Shown: piece after piece, positions 26,855-35,534 of the stretch
How positions within the stretch are numbered: position 1 is the stretch's first letter
How the letters are laid out: each line of letters opens with the position of its first letter
Origin: Bacteroidales bacterium
GTDB lineage: Bacteria > Bacteroidota > Bacteroidia > Bacteroidales > UBA932
Reading direction: 5' to 3'
Length of the DNA stretch: 64,000 nucleotides
NCBI GenBank assembly: GCA_029098505.1
Contig: JAQXOE010000049.1
Span: 1 to 64,000 of the forward strand
Notes under the pieces: model-generated
The model's input: only the letters and a program-made list of their open reading frames with translations
What the model was told of the DNA's origin: nothing
The model's database searches: none
Made by a program: the position numbers and the translations under genes

Positions 26855-28329
26855 AACTTTCTAAGGAATTCAACGGATTTGGCGATGAGAGGGGACAAAT
26901 AGCAGTCATTCTCAACGAAAGGCACTTCCTTCCTGTACTCTTCAAAAATAGCTTCCAGGGCAGGAGACGAGCGTTTCGGTCTGCGGAACTGCAGGGCCTG
27001 GGCGGCATTGAGGAGCTCTATTGCCAGCACCCGTTCGGTATTGTCAACGACCCTTATCAGCTTGGTAGCGGCATTGGCGCCCATACTTACGTGGTCTTCC
27101 TGTCCCTGGGACGAAGGGATGGAGTCGGCACTGGCCGGGAAACACAGGCCCTTGCTCTGACTGACTATCGAAGCCGCCGTGTACTGCGGTATCATGAAGC
27201 CGCTGTTCAGACCAGGCTTGGCGACCAAGAATGAAGGCAACCCACGCTGACCGCTGATAAGCTTGTATATCCTTCTTTCAGAGATACTTGAGAGCTCAGA
27301 CAAGGCCAAAGTGAGCAAATCCATAGGCAGGGCTATTGGCTGGCCGTGGAAATTGCCGGCGGAAATGATCATATCCTCTTCCGGGAATACAGTCGGATTG
27401 TCGGTCACGCTGTTGATTTCGGTCTCAATCACGCTGCGCACATATTCTATGCTGTCTTTCGTAGCTCCGTGCACCTGAGGAATGCAGCGGAACGAATAAG
27501 GGTCCTGTACTTGAGCCTTTTCTCCGGCAATGATTTCGCTGCCCTCAAGCAGCTCCAGGAAGCGTCTGGCAGTCTTCTTCTGGCCCTTGTGCGGTCTGAC
27601 ACTGTGGGTCTGGGGCAGGAAAGGCTCGATTCTGCCATCGAAAGCATCCAAGGACATTGCCCCTATCCTGTCAGCCCATTCGGAGAGCCTGTCTGCCTGA
27701 ATGAGTGCCCAGACTGCGTGGGCGGCCATAAACTGAGTGCCGTTGAGCAAGGCCAGGCCTTCCTTCGATTTCAGGCTAATGGCCTCCCAGCCCAATTCCT
27801 TCCACAATTCAGTGACCTGACGCCTCTCACCCTTGTATATGACTTCTCCTAGTCCTATCAGAGGAAGGCTGAGATGCGCGAGCGGTGCCAGATCGCCCGA
27901 TGCACCCAAAGAGCCCTGCTGATAGACAACGGGCAGGATGTCATTGTTGAACATATCCACAAGTCGCTGAATGGTAGCCAATTGCGCTCCGGAATGTCCG
28001 TAGGAGAGGGATTTGATTTTCAGAAGGAGCATTATCCTGACGATTTCCGGTCGCACGGTCTCACCCGTTCCACAGGCGTGGGACATTACAAGATTGTGCT
28101 GGAGACGGGACAATTCATCCGTCGCAATAGTGATGTTGCACAGGGAGCCGAAGCCCGTCGTCACTCCGTACACGGGATGGTCAATATCCTTCATCTTGGA
28201 GTCAAGATACTCCCGGCATCTGATTATGGCCTTCTCGGACTCCTCCCCAATGCAAAGCTTGACTCCTCCCGAGATAATATGTTCTATTTCACTGATTTTC
28301 AGATTCTTGTTTGAAATGCTATATGTCAT
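26851..28329 (-). CDS. hutH: Histidine ammonia-lyase
   Basis: HutH (492 aa) removes ammonia from histidine to give urocanate. The autocatalytic MIO cofactor arises from Ala143-Ser144-Gly145 (GSLGASGDLAPLAHL). Other conserved segments are YGVTTGFG near residue 54, LLNGTQFM and EQEDHVSMGAN-like QGQEDHVSMG. Length and motifs are standard. It lies 12 bases after hutU and overlaps hutI by four. Confidence 0.96.
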   Translation of the reverse strand: MTYSISNKNLKISEIEHIISGGVKLCIGEESEKAIIRCREYLDSKMKDIDHPVYGVTTGFGSLCNITIATDELSRLQHNLVMSHACGTGETVRPEIVRIMLLLKIKSLSYGHSGAQLATIQRLVDMFNNDILPVVYQQGSLGASGDLAPLAHLSLPLIGLGEVIYKGERRQVTELWKELGWEAISLKSKEGLALLNGTQFMAAHAVWALIQADRLSEWADRIGAMSLDAFDGRIEPFLPQTHSVRPHKGQKKTARRFLELLEGSEIIAGEKAQVQDPYSFRCIPQVHGATKDSIEYVRSVIETEINSVTDNPTVFPEEDMIISAGNFHGQPIALPMDLLTLALSELSSISERRIYKLISGQRGLPSFLVAKPGLNSGFMIPQYTAASIVSQSKGLCFPASADSIPSSQGQEDHVSMGANAATKLIRVVDNTERVLAIELLNAAQALQFRRPKRSSPALEAIFEEYRKEVPFVENDCYLSPLIAKSVEFLRKL

Positions 28330-28341
28330 ATTATGAGTATC

Positions 28342-30378
28342 CTAAAGTTCCAACGCCTTCTTTACAAGTTCGCTATCCGCGAAGTTTGGAAGCGTGACCT
28401 CCAGCAGCGGAGTGCGCTCCATCTCCCTTTTAATAGCCTTGACTGCAGCCTCATTCCGGGCCCAGCTTCTTCTGGCAATGCCGTTGTTCACATCCCAGAG
28501 CAGCATTTCCTTGATATGCCTGTCCGAAGCCTCGCTGCCGTCAATGACCATTCCGAAACCGCCGTTGATGACCTCGCCCCAGCCTACACCGCCTCCATTG
28601 TGGATGGAAACCCAAGTCGCGCCACGGAAACCGTCTCCGATGACATTCTGCACGGCCATATCGGCGGTGAAGCAGGAACCATCATAGATGTTCGAGGTCT
28701 CGCGATAAGGTGAATCGGTGCCCGAAACGTCGTGATGGTCGCGGCCCAGGACTATAGGAGCGCTGATGCGGCCCTCCCTGATTGCCCTGTTGAATTCGAG
28801 GGCAATGCGGGTGCGGCCTTCGCAGTCCGCATAAAGGATGCGTGCCTGAGAGCCGACCACCAGATTATTTCGGGACGCCTCCTCTATCCAATGTATATTG
28901 TCCTCCAATTGCCCTTTGATGTCAGCGGGTGCGGTGAGGGCAATTTCCTTCAGCACTTTAGCGGCGATTTCATCGCTGAGGGCGAGGTCCTCAGGCTTCT
29001 GGGACATACATACCCAGCGGAAAGGGCCGAAGCCGCTGTCGAAGAACATCGGGCCCATAATATCCTGAACATAAGAAGGATAACGGAAACGGCCGTCAGG
29101 GAGGCATATGTCTGCGCCAGCGCGGGACGCCTCCAGGAGGAAGGCATTGCCATAGTCAAAGAAATACATTCCCTTGTCGGCGAGCTTTCCAATGGCGGCG
29201 GCGTGGCGTCTGAGCGAAGCCCTTACCTGTTCCTTGAACTTTTCCGGCTCTGCGGCCATCATCGCCTTTGACTCCTCGAAGCTGAGACCTGCAGGGTAGT
29301 ATCCGCCCGCCCAAGGATTGTGCAGGGAGGTCTGGTCTGAGCCGAGATCGACTCTGATATCCTCCTCGGCAAGCCTTTCCCAGAGATCTACGACATTGCC
29401 CTGATAAGCGAGGGAAACGACTTCCCTGTCGCGGCAGGCCTTGCGTATTCTCGGAATCAATTCGTCCAGATCTTCGTGAATCTCGTCCACCCAGCCCTGC
29501 TCGTAGCGCTTGCGTGCTGCCAGAGGATTGATTTCGGCTATGATGCTGACGACTCCGGAGATGACTCCCGCCTTTGGCTGTGCTCCGGACATTCCGCCCA
29601 GACCGGCAGAGACGAAAAGCATACCTCCCATATTATCACGCGATGGCTCCTTTCCCTTGGAAACCAACTGCTTGCGAGCCGCGTTCATAATGGTGATGGT
29701 GGTTCCGTGGACTATACCCTGAGGGCCGATATACATATAGGAGCCGGCTGTCATCTGTCCGTATTGGGATACTCCCATCGCGTTGAACTTCTCCCAATGG
29801 TCCTGAGAAGAGTAGTTCGGGATGACCATACCGTTGGTGACCACGACTCTCGGCGCGTCCCTGTGGCTCGGGAAAAGTCCCAAAGGATGACCGGAATACA
29901 TCACCAGAGTCTGTTCCTCGGTCATTGTCGCGAGATACTTCATAGTCAGGCGGTACTGCGCCCAGTTCTGGAAGACCGCTCCATTTCCGCCGTAGGTGAT
30001 GAGTTCGTGAGGATGCTGGGCCACTCTCGGGTCCAAATTGTTTTGAATCATTGCCATTATGGCAGCGGCCTGGGTGCATTTCGCAGGATACTCTTCGATA
30101 GGTCTGGCGTACATCGGATAGCGCGGACGGAAACGGTACATATAGATGCGACCGTAGTCGCGAAGCTCGCGCGCAAACTCAGGGGCGAGGATATCGTGCT
30201 GGTTCTCAGGGAAATACCTGAGTGCATTCTTCAGTGCAAGCTCCTTTTCCTCCGGACTGAGGAGGTCCTTTCTGCGAGGCGCATGGTTGACTGTGGTATC
30301 ATAAGGCTGAGGCTCCGGAAGCAGCTCCGGTAAGCCTGCAAGCAAGTCCTTTCTGAACTCTTCCCTGCTCATTTCCAT
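28342..30378 (-). CDS. hutU: Urocanate hydratase
   Basis: HutU (678 aa) adds water to urocanate to give imidazolone-propionate, using tightly bound NAD+. Recognisable family segments include MYSGHPLGLFPSH, VVTNGMVIPNYS, MTAGSYMYIGPQGIVHGT, GGMSGAQPKA, DLGSDQTSLHNP and the C-terminal VSIHNGGGVGWGEVINGGFG. At 678 residues it is the longer Bacteroidota type rather than the roughly 555-residue proteobacterial one. It follows ftcD with a single base between stop and start. Confidence 0.95.
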   Translation of the reverse strand: MEMSREEFRKDLLAGLPELLPEPQPYDTTVNHAPRRKDLLSPEEKELALKNALRYFPENQHDILAPEFARELRDYGRIYMYRFRPRYPMYARPIEEYPAKCTQAAAIMAMIQNNLDPRVAQHPHELITYGGNGAVFQNWAQYRLTMKYLATMTEEQTLVMYSGHPLGLFPSHRDAPRVVVTNGMVIPNYSSQDHWEKFNAMGVSQYGQMTAGSYMYIGPQGIVHGTTITIMNAARKQLVSKGKEPSRDNMGGMLFVSAGLGGMSGAQPKAGVISGVVSIIAEINPLAARKRYEQGWVDEIHEDLDELIPRIRKACRDREVVSLAYQGNVVDLWERLAEEDIRVDLGSDQTSLHNPWAGGYYPAGLSFEESKAMMAAEPEKFKEQVRASLRRHAAAIGKLADKGMYFFDYGNAFLLEASRAGADICLPDGRFRYPSYVQDIMGPMFFDSGFGPFRWVCMSQKPEDLALSDEIAAKVLKEIALTAPADIKGQLEDNIHWIEEASRNNLVVGSQARILYADCEGRTRIALEFNRAIREGRISAPIVLGRDHHDVSGTDSPYRETSNIYDGSCFTADMAVQNVIGDGFRGATWVSIHNGGGVGWGEVINGGFGMVIDGSEASDRHIKEMLLWDVNNGIARRSWARNEAAVKAIKREMERTPLLEVTLPNFADSELVKKALEL

Positions 30379-30379
30379 A

Positions 30380-32110
30380 TCAAGATATTTTTCCGTTTAC
30401 AATTTCCAGTACTTCCCTTTCTGCGGCCATTGCCCGTAAGGCGATCTCTTCGGCTTCCGCGCAGAGCTGTCCGGCGATTTCCCTGTCCTTGAGTGATGAG
30501 GCATTGATTCTGACGTTCAATTGGGCACCGAGTACGGCACTTCTGGCCGCAAGAGCTCCTACTCCCGCGTCTGAAACCGAGTTAGGATTGCCCTCGAGGG
30601 CCATTGCACGCAGAAGAGGGAAGACTTTGAGGGTCTCCTTCATTGTACGGAGAGGCACGCGGGTGGCGTAGAGTGTGGCGTCTTCGAGAGCCTCCGCCCT
30701 TGCAGCTTTTTCCTGAGGGCTGTTCTTAGGCATTCCGAGGGCTTCCATTATACGGTTGAATGCGGCCGTGTCCTCGTCCACGAGCGCGAGCAGGCATTTC
30801 ATCTGTGCCTGACCCTGCTCAGCCCAGTCCGAGAACTCCTTCCATCTGTCGTCCCAGCCGCGTTTGTGGGAAGAAAGATTCGCCACCATTGCTCCCAATG
30901 CCGCAGCGAGAGTGCCCATATATGCCGAGATGGAACCGCCGCCCGGAGCCGGAGATTCCGATGCGGTCTCTACCGCGAACTCCTTGCAACTCATTCTGGT
31001 AAGGCGCTCCCTGATTTTCTTTTCCTCCTCATCCTCAAGCAGATACTCTATGATTTTCTCCTTCGGGTCGAAAGGCTTGAGATCATCCAGACCCATAGAC
31101 TTGACTGCAATTTTAATTATTTCTTCCTCGGATATGCCTGTTGACCTCTGCTGTTTCTCGAGGAAATACTTGCCCGCCTCAATAAGGCTGCGCTTAGGGA
31201 CGAGACCCACTATTTCCGTTCCTGTGACCCTGAGTCCCCTCGCCTGTGCTGCGCGGCAGACCTCCTCGAAGGCCTTGTGCAGAGGGGTGACATTGATGTC
31301 GGTGATGTTCATTGACACCTGGGCAATGCCGTATTCATCTATGTACCAGCCTATTGCCTTGCAGCCCTTGAGTGTGCCCGGAATCATCACGGTATTGCCC
31401 TCTGCATCCTTTACGATCTTGCCCGTCAACGGATTGCCCTCCCTCTTCGGGCGGCCCTTCTCCCTAACGTCAAAGGCAATGGCGTTGGCGCGTCTGGTGG
31501 AGGTGGTGTTCAGGTTGAAATTGACAGCAATCAGGAAGTCCCTGGCGCCGACATTGATGGCTCCGCTCTTCGCGACGGTGTCATTGTACTCCTCCGGTCC
31601 GAAGTCAGGATGTCTGGCAGGATCCGCCATCTTCTGCGGAAGGGCTTCGTATTCTCCTGCACGGCAGACTGCGAGGTTCTTGCGTTCAGGCTTGTAAGCC
31701 GCTGACTCATAGCAATAACAAGGGATGCCGAGTTCGGTGGCTATCCTTTCCGCCAGCTTTCTCGCCATCTCTGCGCACTCTTCGAGAGTGACGCTCGAAA
31801 TGGGAATCAGAGGAAGGACATCGGTCGCTCCCGAACGCGGATGAGCGCCGTGGTGATGCCTCATATCAATGAGTTCGCCAGCTTTGGCCACTGCTGCAAA
31901 TGCAGCTTCCACGACTGCTTCAGGACTGCCGGCGAAAGTGACTACCGTTCTGTTCGTAGCCTCGCCCGGGTCGACATTGAGCACCTTTACCCCGGCTCCG
32001 GAGCCGTCAGGGCCTTTTCCGGCTTCACGGACAGCTTCCACTATAGCATTGATGATTTGGCTGTTACGGCCCTCACTGAAATTGGGCACGCATTCGATTA
32101 TCCTTTCCAT
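30380..32110 (-). CDS. ftcD: Bifunctional glutamate formimidoyltransferase / formimidoyl-THF cyclodeaminase
   Basis: The 576-aa protein fuses two activities. Residues 1 to about 330 are the formiminotransferase (MERIIECVPNFSEGRN; HHHGAHPRSGATDVLPLIP), which moves the formimino group of formiminoglutamate to tetrahydrofolate. Residues about 370-570 are the cyclodeaminase (FAVETASESPAPGGGSISAY), releasing ammonia to give methenyl-THF. The fused form, also found in animals, is common in Bacteroidota. As first gene of the hut operon it both removes the last intermediate and supplies one-carbon units. Confidence 0.95.
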   Translation of the reverse strand: MERIIECVPNFSEGRNSQIINAIVEAVREAGKGPDGSGAGVKVLNVDPGEATNRTVVTFAGSPEAVVEAAFAAVAKAGELIDMRHHHGAHPRSGATDVLPLIPISSVTLEECAEMARKLAERIATELGIPCYCYESAAYKPERKNLAVCRAGEYEALPQKMADPARHPDFGPEEYNDTVAKSGAINVGARDFLIAVNFNLNTTSTRRANAIAFDVREKGRPKREGNPLTGKIVKDAEGNTVMIPGTLKGCKAIGWYIDEYGIAQVSMNITDINVTPLHKAFEEVCRAAQARGLRVTGTEIVGLVPKRSLIEAGKYFLEKQQRSTGISEEEIIKIAVKSMGLDDLKPFDPKEKIIEYLLEDEEEKKIRERLTRMSCKEFAVETASESPAPGGGSISAYMGTLAAALGAMVANLSSHKRGWDDRWKEFSDWAEQGQAQMKCLLALVDEDTAAFNRIMEALGMPKNSPQEKAARAEALEDATLYATRVPLRTMKETLKVFPLLRAMALEGNPNSVSDAGVGALAARSAVLGAQLNVRINASSLKDREIAGQLCAEAEEIALRAMAAEREVLEIVNGKIS

Positions 32111-32233
32111 ATGTTGTCGTTATTATTTCCAATACTTCCAATATAGCAATTATTCCGGTGAATATCCTAACAAAAAAATATATTTTTCCTTAATCTTGTT
32201 GAAAACCCTTACTCTAAGCCAAAAAAGAAGACA

Positions 32234-32275
32234 CCCGGCTTTGCCTGGCTTGAAGAAAGCCTTGACAAAACCGGG
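32234..32275 (-). terminator. Terminator of the EF-G2-type gene
   Basis: On the minus strand CCCGGTTTTG (32275-32266) pairs with CAAAGCCGGG (32243-32234), ten pairs including one G-T, around an inner GGCTT/AAGCC hairpin. TGTCTTCTTTTTT follows. It separates this gene from ftcD; the rest of gap 32111-32325 holds only AT-rich sequence before ftcD, including a TATATTGG that may serve as its -7 element. Confidence 0.8.
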
Positions 32276-32325
32276 AGTCATCGTCCTTATCAACGTAGGG
32301 CTCAGGTCCCCGACTATCCGTAGAA

Positions 32326-34437
32326 TTAATCCTCTTCCTGCTCTGATGCTGCGTAATCTGCAAGGAGCTTAGCCTGAACATCTCCAGGAACTGGCTGGTA
32401 ATCAGCAAATTCCATAGTGAATGATGCGCTACCTGAAGTCAGGGAGCTGAGGGTGGTAGAATATCTGTAAAGCTCTGCGAGAGGAACTCTGGCCTTGAGA
32501 ATCGAGAAGCCCTTGTCAGCACCGAGGTCTCCGAGGATACCGCGACGGTTCTGGAGATCTGACATAACGGCGCCCTGATACTCTGCAGGAGTCATAACCT
32601 CAACATTGTAGATAGGCTCAAGAATCTTAGGACCAGCATTTCTGAAGGCCTCCTTGAAGGCATTTCTACCGGCAATGATGAAGGCGATTTCCTTAGAGTC
32701 TACCGGGTGCATCTTACCGTCATATACGAAGACGCGGATGTCACGAGCGTATGAACCGGTGAGAGGTCCCTCAACCATTCTCTCCTTGATACCCTTCAGG
32801 ATGGCTGGCATAAAGCTGAGGTCAATGGCACCACCTACAACGCAGTTGTAGAACTCGAGCTTTCCGCCCCAATCGAGGTCAGTGCTCTCGGAGGTCTTCA
32901 CATTGAGGACAGTCTCCTTACCATCAATATTGAACTTGGTGTTGAGCGGTCCTTCTGCAGGGCAGACGAGGAGGTGAACCTCACCGAACTGGCCGGCACC
33001 ACCGGACTGCTTCTTGTGACGGTACTGTGCTGTAGCGACCTTGGTGATGGTCTCACGGTATGGAACCTTCGGAGCGAAGAGTTCCACATCGAGACCGAAC
33101 TCATTGTTGAGACGCCACTTGACTACATTGATATGCTGCTCGCCATTGCCGCTGAGAATGGTCTGGCGAAGCTCTCTTGAGTACTCTACGATGACTGTAG
33201 GATCCTGTGAAGCAATCTTCTTGAGGGCATCACCGAGCTTCTGCTCATCCTGCTGTACCTTCGCCTTGATAGCGCAGCGGTACTTAGGTGCAGGGAAGTC
33301 TATCTTTCCGTAGTTGAGACCTGAACCGAGGGCAGAAAGTGTGGTGCTTGACTTGCCGTTCTTGAGCTTCACAACGCAGCCGAAGTCACCGGCGTGGATA
33401 GCGTTGACCTGCTCCTTCTTCTGTCCTGCCACAGCATAGATGGCTGAGAAGCGCTCCTTGTTTCCGCTGGCTGCATCCTCAAACTCAACGCCTGTGGTGA
33501 CAACACCGCTCATAACCTTGAAGAATGAAACCTCACCGAGGTTCTTCTCCACACTGTTCTTGTAAATGAAGAGGGCTGCAGGGCCTGTCTCGTCGCAAGA
33601 AGGCTTCTGGCTCACTCTGGTGGTGAACTCAAGCAGTCTCTTGACACCTATGTTCTTCTTTGCGGATACGCAGAAGATAGGGTAGCACTCACCTGCTGCA
33701 ATACCGATGCGGAGACCGTCACGAATCTCATCCTCAGAAAGTTCGCCTGCGTCGAAGAACTTCTCCATAAGAGTGTCGTCGTATTCGGCGGCCTTCTCCA
33801 TAAGGAGACCGCGGTAGAGCTCAGCCTCATCAGCATACTCTGCAGGAATCTCGAGGTCCTCGCGTGTTCCCTTGTCATCCGTGAAGTGATAGTACTTCAT
33901 AGTGAGGACATCAATGAAACCGTCGAAGCCTGCGCCGGTCGATGTAGGGAACTGTATGGTCACAAGCTTGCTTCCGAAGCTCTCCTTGAGTGAATTCTGA
34001 ACCATCTCCCAGTCTGCCTTGTCGGCGTCGAGCTGGTTGACTGCGATGACGAGAGGAAGATTCGCCTTGGATGCATAGCGGGCGAAAATGTCCGTTCCAA
34101 CCTCGACTCCCTGCTGTGCATTCACAACGAGGATACCGTTTTCACAGACCTTGAAAGCTGAGAATGCTCCGCCGCAGAAATCGTCTGATCCCGGTGCGTC
34201 GATGACATTCACCTTGCAGCCTGCAAACTCTGCATATACTGGAGTGGCATATACTGATCTCTGGTTGAGTTTCTCGATTTCTTCGTAATCGGATGTTGTG
34301 TTCTTGTCCTCGATGGTACCCTTCCTGTCGATAACCTTACCGACGTAAAGGACTGACTCTGCCAAAGTGGTCTTTCCTGATTTGGTAGCACCGAGGAGGA
34401 CCACATTACGGATGTCTTTGGTTGAATACTCTTTCAT
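32326..34437 (-). CDS. EF-G2-type elongation factor G paralogue lacking the catalytic histidine
   Basis: The protein (703 aa) has all five EF-G domains: a G domain with an intact P-loop (GATKSGKTT, Gly16-Lys22) and NQLD, then domain II, domains III-V with GEQHINVVKWRLN and a C-terminal EF-G fold (PILEPIYNVEVMTP). The switch II motif, DTPGH in ordinary EF-G, is DAPGSDDF here, with Ser84 replacing the histidine that activates water for GTP hydrolysis. Known Bacteroides EF-G2 (B. thetaiotaomicron BT2167) supports translation in starvation without GTPase activity; this gene looks like the same class, by inference. It is monocistronic with a strong promoter, a 5'-terminal hairpin and a terminator. 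Confidence 0.88.
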   Translation of the reverse strand: MKEYSTKDIRNVVLLGATKSGKTTLAESVLYVGKVIDRKGTIEDKNTTSDYEEIEKLNQRSVYATPVYAEFAGCKVNVIDAPGSDDFCGGAFSAFKVCENGILVVNAQQGVEVGTDIFARYASKANLPLVIAVNQLDADKADWEMVQNSLKESFGSKLVTIQFPTSTGAGFDGFIDVLTMKYYHFTDDKGTREDLEIPAEYADEAELYRGLLMEKAAEYDDTLMEKFFDAGELSEDEIRDGLRIGIAAGECYPIFCVSAKKNIGVKRLLEFTTRVSQKPSCDETGPAALFIYKNSVEKNLGEVSFFKVMSGVVTTGVEFEDAASGNKERFSAIYAVAGQKKEQVNAIHAGDFGCVVKLKNGKSSTTLSALGSGLNYGKIDFPAPKYRCAIKAKVQQDEQKLGDALKKIASQDPTVIVEYSRELRQTILSGNGEQHINVVKWRLNNEFGLDVELFAPKVPYRETITKVATAQYRHKKQSGGAGQFGEVHLLVCPAEGPLNTKFNIDGKETVLNVKTSESTDLDWGGKLEFYNCVVGGAIDLSFMPAILKGIKERMVEGPLTGSYARDIRVFVYDGKMHPVDSKEIAFIIAGRNAFKEAFRNAGPKILEPIYNVEVMTPAEYQGAVMSDLQNRRGILGDLGADKGFSILKARVPLAELYRYSTTLSSLTSGSASFTMEFADYQPVPGDVQAKLLADYAASEQEED

Positions 34438-34488
34438 TTCAGTTTTAGTTATATTAATACTATTGTTTCGTTTTAACTTATACAGTCT

Positions 34489-34549
34489 GAACTGCCTCCT
34501 TCAGAAAAAGGCAGTTCGCAAATCTAAAAAATTATTGTACCAATAGCAA
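34489..34549 (-). promoter_or_regulatory. Promoter and 5'-terminal hairpin of the EF-G2-type gene
   Basis: TTG (34549-34547), a 20-base spacer and TAGATTTG (34526-34519) form a full promoter on the minus strand. One base after the -7 element starts a hairpin with a perfect 9-bp stem: GAACTGCCT (34517-34509) and AGGCAGTTC (34497-34489) with an 11-base loop. The transcript would therefore begin inside or at the foot of the stem. A leader of about 50 AT-rich bases follows to ATG 34437. Confidence 0.65.
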
Positions 34550-34567
34550 TAGTTTGACCTTACAAGT

Positions 34568-34807
34568 TCAAAAAAAGAAATCAAGGCCATATTTCTCCTG
34601 AAGAGCCCGCCTCGTTCCTTCGCGATAGGCCTCCATAAGTTCTTCTCCCTTGTACCCAAGCTCGTTGAAGAGCTTCCGGTCCATTTCGTCAGGTTCTACG
34701 CCCAGTTTCCTGCACAGCTCTTTAAATTTTATCGAAGGGTTCAGGTACAGTTTTTCTTCTGTCATAAGGGCGCCGAAGATTTCATAAGCTTTTTCTATTG
34801 CACACAT
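34568..34807 (-). CDS. Half-AraC-like helix-turn-helix protein, 79 aa
   Basis: This small cytoplasmic protein is all helical. Residues 27-62 (KFKELCRKLGVEPDEMDRKL, then FNELGYKGEELMEAYR) follow the pattern of a single AraC-type helix-turn-helix: helix, turn, recognition helix, then the GxxxxExxxxYR strand-helix end seen in AraC family proteins. AraC proteins use two such motifs; here only one exists, and there is no sensor domain. It ends in an odd FFF. The neighbour across the 220-base divergent gap is an XRE-type regulator. It may bind DNA as a dimer or modulate another regulator; function unknown. Confidence 0.6.
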   Translation of the reverse strand: MCAIEKAYEIFGALMTEEKLYLNPSIKFKELCRKLGVEPDEMDRKLFNELGYKGEELMEAYREGTRRALQEKYGLDFFF

Positions 34808-34933
34808 TTTCCTGTCAATTTTTCACGAAATTGCACATTCCTGAGTTTTATTTCAAATATCTGAAGCTGTTTTGAAGGGGGTATCACGCGATTTTTTATC
34901 TTTTTTATAAAAAAGTCTGCTTTTAATCAAAAT

Positions 34934-34952
34934 TGAACAGACTTACTGTTCA
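34934..34952. promoter_or_regulatory. Candidate operator palindrome
   Basis: TGAACAG-ACTTA-CTGTTCA is a perfect 7+7 inverted repeat with a 5-base centre, the size expected for a dimeric helix-turn-helix repressor. It lies 43 bases before the XRE gene's -7 element and 127 bases before the 79-aa gene. One arm is also paired by an overlapping repeat AAGTCTG...CAGACTT (34913-34919 and 34938-34944). Confidence 0.5.
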
Positions 34953-34994
34953 TTGCACACTATTTCTCACCACCCAAACTGCAAGCTTGGCACA

Positions 34995-35002
34995 TATATT
35001 TG
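34995..35002 (+). promoter_or_regulatory. Probable -7 promoter element of the XRE regulator
   Basis: TATATTTG matches TAnnTTTG and lies 25 bases before ATG 35028. It rules out the longer reading frame starting at 34953, which would begin upstream of this promoter. Confidence 0.5.
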
Positions 35003-35027
35003 CACAGTATCAAGGAAGTCAAGATTA

Positions 35028-35450
35028 ATGCCAATGGACAACAGCACGGTCAAAAGGAACATACTCAACATCAGGGAGAGTCTGGGGCTTTCCCAGGAGA
35101 AGATGGCGGATCGTCTGGACATCTGCAGGAACACTTACCGCAACATAGAGAAAGGCAGCACCAAGCTGATAAGCGATGCGATACCGAAAATTGCAGAACT
35201 CTGCGGCAAGAGTCCCGAAGAAATAGTTCTGGGTTATGTCCCGGTCAAGGAGGAAGGAAGGCTTCTGCAGGAAGAAAGGGAGAGGATGCAGCTGAAAATG
35301 AACACACTGCAGGATGAATATCAAGCCGAGATAGACCGGCTGCGCTCCGAAATCGAGCACCTGAAACTGACAGTGGAACTGCTTCAGGACAATATCAGGA
35401 CCAAGGACGATATAATAGGGCTGCTCCAAAAGCAGCTGGGCGAAAAATAG
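35028..35450 (+). CDS. XRE-family transcriptional regulator with C-terminal coiled coil
   Basis: The protein (140 aa from ATG 35028; a second ATG at 35034 is equally possible) has an XRE/Cro helix-turn-helix at about residues 11-69 (NILNIRESLGLSQEKMADRL, then a recognition helix around CRNTYRNIEKG). The rest (about 75-140) is a long coiled coil with heptad Leu/Ile spacing, ending GLLQKQLGEK, which should drive dimerisation. There is no ligand domain. A perfect palindrome at 34934-34952 is a candidate site for autoregulation or control of the divergent half-AraC gene. Such HTH-plus-coiled-coil proteins are common in Bacteroidota but poorly studied. Confidence 0.85.
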   Translation: MPMDNSTVKRNILNIRESLGLSQEKMADRLDICRNTYRNIEKGSTKLISDAIPKIAELCGKSPEEIVLGYVPVKEEGRLLQEERERMQLKMNTLQDEYQAEIDRLRSEIEHLKLTVELLQDNIRTKDDIIGLLQKQLGEK

Positions 35451-35503
35451 TCCCGGTCTTGAATTATGTGATGCTTGATGCTTATTATTAGCTGAGAATT
35501 AGT

Positions 35504-35511
35504 TAAATTTG
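35504..35511 (+). promoter_or_regulatory. Probable -7 promoter element of rnhB
   Basis: TAAATTTG matches the consensus. Its last base is the first base of a GTG that would be an alternative rnhB start, so translation most likely begins at ATG 35535 instead. Confidence 0.5.
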
Positions 35512-35534
35512 TGGCATTGTTGAAATCTGTTGCA

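Noticed and set aside
29476..31697. Two 277- to 285-codon + strand frames opposite hutU and ftcD
   Set aside because: Both are shadows of well-conserved enzymes and have low-complexity, arginine- and serine-rich translations.
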